Of a stretch of DNA of 64,000 bases, positions 55,293-62,987 are shown piece by piece (the stretch's first letter is position 1; each line of letters starts with the position of its first letter). This DNA comes from Natranaerovirga hydrolytica (GTDB lineage Bacteria; Bacillota; Clostridia; Lachnospirales; DSM-24629). Below the pieces are notes generated by a model. The model was not told the origin of the DNA. It saw nothing but the letters and a program-made list of their open reading frames with translations, and did no database searches. The DNA lies in NCBI RefSeq assembly GCF_004339095.1, contig NZ_SMGQ01000013.1, positions 1 through 64,000 of the forward strand, in the 5' to 3' direction. The translations under genes were made by a program, and so were the position numbers.

Positions 55293-56179
55293 AAGGCATC
55301 CTCCTCACGATAATGATTGATAAAGATATCCTCCAGCTTTGGCGGGTGACATAGGATGGAGGTGATGGCATATCGACTGAAGACCCGGAAAAGATCATTG
55401 ATATGATGCTGATCCACCTCGAATTCCAGCTTTCCATCGGTCTCCTTCAGGTTATGGACGTAGATTAAATTCTTCAAGGCCTCCTTTACATCTTCTGCAA
55501 CCAAAGTTACATGGATTCGTTTCAGATGCTCCATCTCATGGATTTCTCCAGTTTCCACGATGGTTCCATCTTTGATGATGGCAATCTTGTTACAGAGCCG
55601 CTCCACTTCCGCCAGAATATGGCTGGATAAAAGAATGGTTTTTCCCTCCGTCTTTAATTCGAGTATGCATTCCTGGAACACTTTTTCCATCAGAGGATCC
55701 AAGCCAGAGGTGGGTTCATCGAAGATATAGAGTTCCACATCCGATGAAAGGGCTGAGATTAGAGCCACCTTCTGTCGATTCCCCTTGGAATAGGTCTTGA
55801 ATTTCTTTCCTGGATCCAGCTGGAACCGCTTAATCAATTCATTTCTTTTTTTTTTGTTCATGGAACCTCGAAGGCTTCCTAGAAGGTCAATGATCTCTCC
55901 TCCTGTGAAATTTGACCACAGTTGTACATCCCCGGGCACATAGGCGAGATTTTTATGAATCTCCACGCTGTCCTCCCAAGCATCCATTCCCAAAATCTCC
56001 ACTGTACCTTCATGTTTTTTCAAAAGTCCCAGAAGCGTTCGGATAGTGGTGGTTTTCCCCGCTCCGTTAGGTCCGATAAAGCCCATGATGTCTCCTTTGT
56101 TCACACTTAGGCTCAAACCATCCAGTGCTTTAAAGTTTCCATAATACTTTGTTAGGTTTTCAATTTCAATTACTTTCAT
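55289..56179 (-). CDS. ABC transporter ATP-binding protein of the exporter
   Basis: A 296-residue ATPase. GGAGGAGTATT precedes the ATG. Walker A GPNGAGKTT lies at 37-45. The signature is SKGNRQKVALISAL, with SKGN in place of the usual LSGG as often seen in this subgroup. Walker B ELYIFDEPTSGLDP and H-loop SSHILAEVE follow. A C-terminal part of about 80 residues follows. It pairs with the permease by a 4-base overlap. Confidence 0.92.
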   Translation of the reverse strand: MKVIEIENLTKYYGNFKALDGLSLSVNKGDIMGFIGPNGAGKTTTIRTLLGLLKKHEGTVEILGMDAWEDSVEIHKNLAYVPGDVQLWSNFTGGEIIDLLGSLRGSMNKKKRNELIKRFQLDPGKKFKTYSKGNRQKVALISALSSDVELYIFDEPTSGLDPLMEKVFQECILELKTEGKTILLSSHILAEVERLCNKIAIIKDGTIVETGEIHEMEHLKRIHVTLVAEDVKEALKNLIYVHNLKETDGKLEFEVDQHHINDLFRVFSRYAITSILCHPPKLEDIFINHYREEDAL

Positions 56180-56278
56180 AATACTCCTCCTTTAATTTGT
56201 TGTCTTTATGATAGCAAGAGAAAGGAGGGGTTGCCCCCACCCTAAAGTGTGGTTTTAATAAAATATCTGACCTTAAGT

Positions 56279-56301
56279 GACAAATGAAACGTCCCCAAGT
56301 C
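56279..56301. repeat. Single REP-like repeat
   Basis: GACAAATGAAACGTCCCC and AAGTC: the reverse complement of the 31895 unit with one base changed. It lies just outside the G+C-rich block, on the other side from the RAYT gene. Confidence 0.7.
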
Positions 56302-56391
56302 CCCTATTTAAGGTTTGTTTTTGAATCTTTATCCTTTCTTTAAAATTTATTGATAAGATTGATTAATAAAATAAGAAAGGAAAGATTTATT

Positions 56392-57102
56392 ATGGCTACT
56401 TTATTGGAAGCAAAAAATTTATCTAAGAAATTTGGCAATCAAATGGTTGTTAAGAACGTTTCAATAAGAGTTGAAAAAAACTCTGTTTATGGTTTGTTAG
56501 GACCCAATGGTGCAGGGAAAACAACACTATTAAAGATAATTTGTGGTATGTTAAAACAAACCGAGGGAGAAATCATAATCGAGGGTCACAAATGGAGTCG
56601 TGCAGATTTACACCAAGTCGGTGCGTTAATTGAAACCCCACCACTTTATGAAAATTTGACAGCATATGAAAATTTAAAAGTAAGAACTTTATTGCTGGAA
56701 CTTCCTGAAAGTCGAATTAAAGAAGTATTAAAAATTGTTGAGTTAACCAATACTGACAAAAAGAAAGCAGGTCAATTTTCCCTTGGTATGAAACAACGCC
56801 TTGGTATTGCGATGGCATTGCTTGCCAATCCAACATTATTAATACTAGATGAACCTACAAATGGACTTGACCCTATGGGCATTCAAGAATTAAGAGATTT
56901 AATTCGTTCATTCCCCAAACAAGGCATAACGGTTATTTTATCCAGTCATATTTTAAGTGAAGTAGAGTTAATTGCTGACTGTATTGGCATTATTGCAAAC
57001 GGGCAATTAGGATATGAGAATAGAATTAATGCTAATGAGAATTTAGAGGAATTATTTATGAAAGTTGTTAAGGAAAACAATGGAAGGAGGCTTCACGAAT
57101 GA
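56392..57102 (+). CDS. Lantibiotic-immunity-type ABC transporter ATPase (LanF/BcrA)
   Basis: A 236-residue ATPase. ATG 56392 (after AAAGGAAAG) matches family length; a TTG at 56350 would add 14 odd residues. Walker A GPNGAGKTT, signature FSLGMKQRLGIAMAL (SLGMKQR form), Walker B LLILDEPTNGLDP, H-loop SSHILSEVE. The E-loop in place of a Q-loop (VGALIETPPLYENLTAYENL) is typical of LanF. The ATGA overlap with the next gene shows coupling. Confidence 0.92.
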   Translation: MATLLEAKNLSKKFGNQMVVKNVSIRVEKNSVYGLLGPNGAGKTTLLKIICGMLKQTEGEIIIEGHKWSRADLHQVGALIETPPLYENLTAYENLKVRTLLLELPESRIKEVLKIVELTNTDKKKAGQFSLGMKQRLGIAMALLANPTLLILDEPTNGLDPMGIQELRDLIRSFPKQGITVILSSHILSEVELIADCIGIIANGQLGYENRINANENLEELFMKVVKENNGRRLHE

Positions 57103-57824
57103 AAAAATATTTTCTAGCAGAACAATTAAAAACAAAACGTACATTTTCCTCAAAATTAGTTGTCATTGCACCGCTCTTTACAATGTTCATGGCATATATT
57201 TTATCAAGTACAGCTTTTCAAGCAGCGGCTTATAATTGGTGGTATGTAATGATTCTACCAGCGACCCTTTCCATTTGGTGTGCAAGCATTGCGACTCAAG
57301 AACGCAAGTCGCAGTTTAGAAATGTTTTAGCACTGCCCATTAATTTGAGACAATTATGGAGTGGAAAAATCCAAGTTGTGGTGACATGGTTATTTATAGC
57401 CAATTTATTAATGTTTACGGGGTGTACTTTGTTAGGCTTTGTGACACAAACTTATGTAACCATTCAAGATGCAGCTATAGGGTGTATTTTGCTTACATTG
57501 GTTTTATTGTGGCAAATACCTTTTATGCTTTGGATGGGTAGTAAATTAGGTTACTTATCAACTGTGTTTATCGGTTTTTTTGCTAATGTTATTTTTTCCC
57601 TTTATATATTTTCTGAGAGAACTTTATTTTACCTTAACCCTTACTCCATACCAGCTAGAATTGTAAGTCCATTTTTTAGAGTAAGACCTAACGGTATTCC
57701 TATTATAGGAGAAGATCCATTGCTTTCAACGGATAATTTTGGCATTGCTTTAACGATTTGTTTAATATTGACTGTAATAATAACCGTATTAACTTCTAGG
57801 TGGTTTGATAAAAGAGAGGGGTGA
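57099..57824 (+). CDS. Lantibiotic-immunity ABC permease, MutE/EpiE (LanE) type
   Basis: A 241-residue protein with six membrane helices. FLAEQLKTKRTFSSKLVVIA and then WWYVMILPATLSIWCASIAT, QERKSQFRNVLALPINLRQL are the marks of the MutE/EpiE group. LanE and LanG form the membrane part that expels lantibiotics from the membrane. GGAAGGAGG precedes the ATG. Confidence 0.9.
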   Translation: MKKYFLAEQLKTKRTFSSKLVVIAPLFTMFMAYILSSTAFQAAAYNWWYVMILPATLSIWCASIATQERKSQFRNVLALPINLRQLWSGKIQVVVTWLFIANLLMFTGCTLLGFVTQTYVTIQDAAIGCILLTLVLLWQIPFMLWMGSKLGYLSTVFIGFFANVIFSLYIFSERTLFYLNPYSIPARIVSPFFRVRPNGIPIIGEDPLLSTDNFGIALTICLILTVIITVLTSRWFDKREG

Positions 57825-57831
57825 TAGGGGT

Positions 57832-58584
57832 ATGTTTATCAATGTTATAAAAAGTGATTTATATAAGGTACGACACTCAACGTTTTGGATCATTCATATA
57901 CTTGTTCCTATTCTTGGTGTAATTTGCATGCTCTTTCTTTCAAAGTATGGCAGTATCGATACCTATCGGAAGCTGGTAATGTGTTTTTCTATGATTGCAA
58001 TAGCATTCCCAACTTTGATTGGGTGTATTACATCTGTTATAATAGACCAAGAATATGGTGCAGGAGGACTACAGCATTTGCTGATGATTCCATCAAGAAG
58101 ACAGGCAATACTTTCAAAAATTTTTATTGCAAATATAGCAGGATTACTAGCTACAGTTCTGAGTTGTACGCTTTTTGGGTATGGGTTGTATTTCTTTGGA
58201 GTCAATGCAGAAGTTCCGCACGCAATATTTTGGCAAGGCGCCATCATTTTATGGTTGGGTAATGTTGCGCTATATAATGGTCATATGTTTATTGCTTTGA
58301 GATTTGGAAAAGGTGCAAGTATAGGCATTGGTGTAGTAGGCAGCCTTTTTTCAGCTTTATTGCGAACTGGGTTGGGGGCTGGAATTTGGTATCTAATCCC
58401 TTATGGTTGGGCAATTCGATTAAGCAAAGATTTGATCAATCAAGTCAGTAGTGGTCAAAGCTTCGTAAATCATAGCAATGAAATGATGTTTGCCTATATA
58501 CTATGCTTCTTGTTTACACTCTTATCATTTCTATTGCTTGTTTTATGGTTTCAAAAATTTGAAAGGCGACAGATATCTGAATAA
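57832..58584 (+). CDS. Lantibiotic-immunity ABC permease, MutG (LanG) type
   Basis: A 250-residue protein with six membrane helices. ATG 57832 follows GATAGGGGT; a start at 57805 would overlap lanE. INVIKSDLYKVRHSTFWIIH and DQEYGAGGLQHLLMIPSRRQ are typical of the MutG group. It completes the LanFEG set. A two-component system follows 58 bases on. Confidence 0.9.
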   Translation: MFINVIKSDLYKVRHSTFWIIHILVPILGVICMLFLSKYGSIDTYRKLVMCFSMIAIAFPTLIGCITSVIIDQEYGAGGLQHLLMIPSRRQAILSKIFIANIAGLLATVLSCTLFGYGLYFFGVNAEVPHAIFWQGAIILWLGNVALYNGHMFIALRFGKGASIGIGVVGSLFSALLRTGLGAGIWYLIPYGWAIRLSKDLINQVSSGQSFVNHSNEMMFAYILCFLFTLLSFLLLVLWFQKFERRQISE

Positions 58585-58642
58585 TGCAGTTTGCCATTAA
58601 TATAATGAGGACTCATTTGATTAGGCGAAAGGAGAAAAATAC

Positions 58643-59302
58643 TTGGCACATATATTGATTGTTGATGATGATGAGGCGATGCTTCAACTGGTTAAGCGAA
58701 TATTAGAGAAAGATGGTCATCAAGTAGATGTACAAGGGGATACTTCCTGGGTTCTAAGTATGGATTTCTCCAAGTATAACCTGATTTTACTGGATATTAT
58801 GATGCCAAATATGGATGGCTATACTGTGTGTGAAAGGATTCGCGATTTAGTGGATTGCCCAATTTTGTTTTTGACGGCCAAAACCCTAGAAGCAGACATT
58901 ATTAAAGGGTTATGGATTGGAGCGGACGATTATATAACCAAACCATTTGGGGCAAATGCTTTAAGAGCTAGAGTAAATGCCCATTTACGACGAGAGAATA
59001 GGGAAAAGAAAAATACCATTTTTGTTTCAGGTGTTTCATTTAATATGAATGCCAAAGAAATATACTTAGACAAAACAAAACTTTTAGTTACTAAAAGTGA
59101 ATATGCTATTTGTGAGTATTTAGCATTAAATCAAGGTAGAGTTTTTTCTCGTGAGCAGATTTATGTGGTTGTCTTTGGATATGATGGAGAAAGTGATAAC
59201 ACAGTGATTCCAGTACACATTAAAAACATTCGCAGGAAATTTCTAGAGCATAATAAAGCACCAATCGAAACGGTTTGGGGGGTGGGATATAAATGGGTGT
59301 GA
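58643..59302 (+). CDS. OmpR-family response regulator linked to LanFEG
   Basis: A 219-residue protein. TTG 58643 follows AAAGGAG. The receiver at 1-115 has acidic Asp8-Asp10, phospho-acceptor Asp51 (LLDIMMPNMDG) and Lys in TKPFG. The winged-helix output at 125-218 (SKSEYAICEYLALNQGRVFS, VPVHIKNIRRKF-like end with GVGYKW) binds DNA. It resembles regulators of lantibiotic or bacitracin resistance. The ATG of the kinase overlaps its last codons. Confidence 0.93.
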   Translation: MAHILIVDDDEAMLQLVKRILEKDGHQVDVQGDTSWVLSMDFSKYNLILLDIMMPNMDGYTVCERIRDLVDCPILFLTAKTLEADIIKGLWIGADDYITKPFGANALRARVNAHLRRENREKKNTIFVSGVSFNMNAKEIYLDKTKLLVTKSEYAICEYLALNQGRVFSREQIYVVVFGYDGESDNTVIPVHIKNIRRKFLEHNKAPIETVWGVGYKWV

Positions 59303-60648
59303 AAAAATTGCGATCCATCTTTCTTTGGTATGTAATGGTGCTTTTAGCAGGTATAATTGTGATTTCAGGGATGAATTTTATGTTGTATTTAGGATTCATT
59401 AACAAGGGCATCATTTATCCGGCTAATTATATTGAACGGTTGATTGAAACGTATCAAAGTGATTTGCAAACAGTTCATACAATACAAGAAAGCGATATAC
59501 CAGATCTTAGTGATTATGTTTTGTTTAGCAATGACGGTGCATATATAGAAGGTTCATTAGACAAAAACGAAGCACAAATAGCATGGAGAGTGAGCGTGTC
59601 CGGTAAACGAACAGAAGATAATAAATATTATTATAGTACCATTCAAAGAGATAATGAACTTTTGGTTTTGAGGTATCGCATTGCAGCCCAATTTTCTAAT
59701 CCTACCCTTAGGAAATTATTTCCTATAGTGGATATACTTTTTCTGATAGCCTTATTTTTTCAACTCATAGTGGTTATTATTTTGCTTTCTTTTAAATTTG
59801 GAAGATACTTGAGTCGGAAAATAGACAGTCTGTTAGAAATTACTAAAAGTATTGAACAACAGGACTTAGACTTCAAGGTAACACGAAGTGGTGTTTTTGA
59901 AATTGATCAGGTGATGGATGCCATGGAGCAAATGAAAGAAGCTTTAAAGACCTCATTATATACACAATGGCAAGAGGAGGTTATCAGGCAAGAGCAATTT
60001 TCAGCACTTACACATGATTTAAAAACGCCTCTTACCATTATTAAAGGCAATACAGATCTTCTTAGTGAAACCCAATTAGATGATGAACAAAAAGAATGTA
60101 CCACATATATTTCAAAAAGCACGGTACAAATTGAAAGCTATATAAAGACTTTAATGGAGATATCACAAACACATAAAGCAGTTGATGTCCAATATGAAAC
60201 AGTTAATCTAGATGGTTTTTTTAAAGACTTGAAAGAGCAAGTGTTGGGTATTACTCTACCTAAGCAGATAAAAATGACGTGGTGTATCAATCCGTATCCT
60301 GAAACAATAGAAGCAAGTTATTCATTGCTTTTAAGAGCGTTAATGAATATTTTTTCTAATGCAGTTGATTTTACACCAGAAAATGAAGAAATAATTTTTA
60401 GAGTTGAGATGTTAGGCGAAAACCTAGAACTTAAGATAATAGACAAGGGCAGTGGTTTTTCAAAAAAGGCTTTAGAAAATGCAACCAATCAATTTTTTAT
60501 GGACGACCAAAGTCGTGGTTCAAAAACCCACTATGGACTAGGTTTATACATTGCTCAAAATATTATTTCACAGCATAATGGTGAGATGAAAATAGAAAAT
60601 TCTAATATAACGGGTGGTGCACAAGTCACTATTACAATGCCATTGTAG
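59293..60648 (+). CDS. Sensor histidine kinase linked to LanFEG
   Basis: A 451-residue kinase. Helices at about 10-32 and 142-168 flank a ~110-residue outer sensor. A HAMP-like link follows. The His-box is FSALTHDLKTPLTIIKGNTD with His near 241. ATPase boxes: NIFSNAVDFTPENEE (N), DKGSGFSKKAL (G1), SKTHYGLGLYIAQNII (G2). With an outer loop of medium size it could sense a peptide directly; BceS-type kinases have almost none. It overlaps the regulator gene by 10 bases. Confidence 0.93.
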   Translation: MGVKKLRSIFLWYVMVLLAGIIVISGMNFMLYLGFINKGIIYPANYIERLIETYQSDLQTVHTIQESDIPDLSDYVLFSNDGAYIEGSLDKNEAQIAWRVSVSGKRTEDNKYYYSTIQRDNELLVLRYRIAAQFSNPTLRKLFPIVDILFLIALFFQLIVVIILLSFKFGRYLSRKIDSLLEITKSIEQQDLDFKVTRSGVFEIDQVMDAMEQMKEALKTSLYTQWQEEVIRQEQFSALTHDLKTPLTIIKGNTDLLSETQLDDEQKECTTYISKSTVQIESYIKTLMEISQTHKAVDVQYETVNLDGFFKDLKEQVLGITLPKQIKMTWCINPYPETIEASYSLLLRALMNIFSNAVDFTPENEEIIFRVEMLGENLELKIIDKGSGFSKKALENATNQFFMDDQSRGSKTHYGLGLYIAQNIISQHNGEMKIENSNITGGAQVTITMPL

Positions 60649-60734
60649 AAGTTCTATCAATAAATAGTCATATTTGTTTTTGAATAAATTTTAAAAATTA
60701 GTTTGTTTTTCATTTTAAATCGTGATAAAGTTTT

Positions 60735-60750
60735 TTTAGACCGGTCTAAA
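60735..60750. promoter_or_regulatory. Perfect 16-bp palindrome TTTAGACCGGTCTAAA
   Basis: It is fully symmetric, lies 26 bases before the GyrI-like gene, and an AT-rich stretch follows. The form is typical of a TetR- or MerR-type operator. The cognate regulator is not recognised in the window: the two TetR palindromes here have other sequences. Confidence 0.65.
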
Positions 60751-60775
60751 TAATATATTGAAAGGAAAATAGACT

Positions 60776-61231
60776 ATGAAAATGAATATTGAAACGCTAC
60801 CAGGCTATGACATTATTTATATGAGACAAATAGGTCCCTATGGTATAGGCAATGCACAAATAATGGAGAAATTAAAGTCTTGGGCAAAGTCCAAGCATTT
60901 ACTAGGTGAGAATGCTATCCTATTGGGGATTGCACAGGATAATCCAGAAACAACAAAACCAGAAGATTGTCGCTACGATACGTGTTTGGTTGTCTCTGAG
61001 GACTACAGCATATCTGACGATGGTATTAGTAGAGGAAAGCTTAACCAAGGCAAGCATGCTGTTTTTGAATTGGATCATACGGCACAAGCTGTTGAAAAAG
61101 CATGGCGTGAAATTTTTCAAGAATTATTTAGACAAGGTTATGAAATAGATTATACAAATCCTATTATAGAACGCTATCAAACTAAAATGTTGAATAGCCA
61201 CAGATGTGAAATTTGTGTACCCATACGTTAA
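60776..61231 (+). CDS. GyrI-like small-molecule-binding protein
   Basis: A 151-residue protein; GAAAGGAAAA precedes the ATG. YIMRQIGPYG-type start (IIYMRQIGPYGIGNAQIMEK), LGIAQDNPETTKPEDCRYD, GKHAVFELDHTAQAVEKAWR and the end EICVPI are typical of the GyrI/AraC-effector-binding fold, which binds amphipathic drugs. It stands alone, without the usual AraC or MerR DNA-binding part. The palindrome upstream suggests drug-induced control. Confidence 0.88.
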   Translation: MKMNIETLPGYDIIYMRQIGPYGIGNAQIMEKLKSWAKSKHLLGENAILLGIAQDNPETTKPEDCRYDTCLVVSEDYSISDDGISRGKLNQGKHAVFELDHTAQAVEKAWREIFQELFRQGYEIDYTNPIIERYQTKMLNSHRCEICVPIR

Positions 61232-61262
61232 AGTAGTTTTTACAATGAAAGTGAATGGATAG

Positions 61263-61284
61263 CCCCTCAAAAGAGGGGTTTTTC
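61263..61284 (+). terminator. Rho-independent terminator
   Basis: CCCCTC at 61263-61268 pairs with GAGGGG at 61273-61278 around AAAA, then TTTTTC. Confidence 0.88.
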
Positions 61285-61389
61285 TTATCTCTAAAAATTT
61301 CCAGCATTTTAAAAGTTAGAAGTTAAGGCATCAAGCAGTATTGACGCGTTAATTCAGATTGGATGATTGAAAAAACTTTAAATTGGTGG

Positions 61390-61436
61390 TTGATAATGTG
61401 AGTATATAGCATATAATTAAAATTGGATGCATCCAA
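61390..61436 (+). promoter_or_regulatory. Promoter and perfect palindrome before the MocR gene
   Basis: TTGATA at 61390-61395, 16 bases, TATAAT at 61412-61417. TTGGATGCATCCAA at 61423-61436 is a perfect 14-base palindrome around the expected transcription start. It reaches into the ribosome binding site. It fits as an autoregulatory operator. Confidence 0.65.
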
Positions 61437-61449
61437 AGGAGGGTTGAAT

Positions 61450-62964
61450 GTGAGAATTGTAGTAGAGAGAGGAAAGAATAAAGCGGTTTATTTACAAATA
61501 TATGAACAAATACGTCAACAGATTTTATCAGGTGAACTCATACCAGGTCACCAATTGCCACCTGAAAGGAAATTAGCTGAAAGCTTAGGTGTAAATCGAA
61601 CCACTGTGTTAAATGCTTATCGTGAACTAAAAGCAGAAGGTTTAATTGGTTCTCAAATTGGTAAAGGGACATTGGTCCTTTCTTATCCTAATGGAGAATT
61701 AAGCGACAATCCTATTCTAGAGGAACCTGTATGGGATCATACATTTAGTCAATATTCAAACCATTTTGACCCCAATATGCTAAAAGAATTGTTAGCCATA
61801 GCCAATAGAAAAGATATCATTTCTTTTGCAACAGGTATTGCTTCTCCTGAATCAGGTCCTTTACAAATATTTAAGGGCATTGAAGCAGAACTAATGAGTC
61901 AAGACAGTTACCATGCGTTGTTGCATTCACCTACTGAGGGATTTAGTTCTTTTAGAGAAGCTGTTTGCCAATTGATGTATAAAAGAGGTGTGTATTGTCA
62001 TTTTGAAGAAACAATGATTCTTTCAGGCTCACAACAAGGCATTGATCTTGTGGCAAGAGCCCTTTTAGATCCTGGGGATATTGTTATCGTGGAAGAACCA
62101 TCTTTTTTTCCTGCGATTCAAGTATTTAAAGGATTAGGTGCAAGAGTAATGGGTGTGCCTATGGACGAGAAAGGTATGCGATTAGATGTATTGGAACAAA
62201 TACTTCAAAGGTATAAACCAAAGTTAATCTATACGATCCCCAACTATCAGAATCCCTCTGGTTTGGAAATGGTTCTTGAACGTCGAAAAGGTCTTTTTGA
62301 GCTTTCTCAGCAATATAAAGTTTTTATAATGGAAGATGATGCCTATGGGGCCCTTTCTTATGAAGGAAAACCCCTTCCCCTTATAAAATCTATGGATAAT
62401 GAAGGGTATGTTATTTACCTGAGTACCTTTTCAAAAATTGTTTATCCTGGATTAAGATTAGGATGGATGGTAGCTCATAAAAAGGTTATTCAAAAGTGTT
62501 CTGCACTAAAGCAAGTGATAGATATTCATCCAAATAGTCTTTCACAATGGATTATAGAAAGGTTTATTAGAACAGGTGACCTTGATCAACACATTATCCA
62601 AATATGTAAGGAATATAAGCAAAAACGAGATGCTATGTATCAAGCACTTTTAAAATATGCCCCTTATGATTTGAAGTGGAATAATCCCAAAGGGGGATAT
62701 TATATTTGGTGTAAGCTTCCAGAAGGTGTACTGGCATCCAAACTGGTCTTAAAAGCAGCGGAATATAAAGTGGCTTTTGTACCAGGCTCAACTTTCTTTA
62801 CATCGGGTGAAGGTGAGTCATATATACGGTTGAATTTTACATTTGCCTCAATAGTTGAAATTGAAGAAGGCATTAGTCGATTGTGTAAAGCCATTAAAGA
62901 AATAAAAGACTCAGGAGATTCTCAAGAGAATAATAAATACACAGAAATTAAACCAATTGTTTAA
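61450..62964 (+). CDS. MocR-type regulator (GntR helix-turn-helix with aminotransferase fold)
   Basis: A 504-residue protein. GTG 61450 follows AAAGGAGGG at 61435-61443 with a 6-base spacer; an ATG at 61423 lies before that site. Residues 1-75 are a GntR winged helix (PPERKLAESLGVNRTTVLNA). Residues about 110-485 form the PLP fold, with GSQQGIDLVARALLDPGDIV, NYQNPSGLEMVLERR, DDAYGALSY and STFSKIVYPGLRLGW holding the Lys. The aminotransferase gene 23 bases downstream is the probable target. It may also act as a transaminase. Confidence 0.9.
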   Translation: MRIVVERGKNKAVYLQIYEQIRQQILSGELIPGHQLPPERKLAESLGVNRTTVLNAYRELKAEGLIGSQIGKGTLVLSYPNGELSDNPILEEPVWDHTFSQYSNHFDPNMLKELLAIANRKDIISFATGIASPESGPLQIFKGIEAELMSQDSYHALLHSPTEGFSSFREAVCQLMYKRGVYCHFEETMILSGSQQGIDLVARALLDPGDIVIVEEPSFFPAIQVFKGLGARVMGVPMDEKGMRLDVLEQILQRYKPKLIYTIPNYQNPSGLEMVLERRKGLFELSQQYKVFIMEDDAYGALSYEGKPLPLIKSMDNEGYVIYLSTFSKIVYPGLRLGWMVAHKKVIQKCSALKQVIDIHPNSLSQWIIERFIRTGDLDQHIIQICKEYKQKRDAMYQALLKYAPYDLKWNNPKGGYYIWCKLPEGVLASKLVLKAAEYKVAFVPGSTFFTSGEGESYIRLNFTFASIVEIEEGISRLCKAIKEIKDSGDSQENNKYTEIKPIV

Positions 62965-62987
62965 AATATATTTTGGAGGTAATAGTT

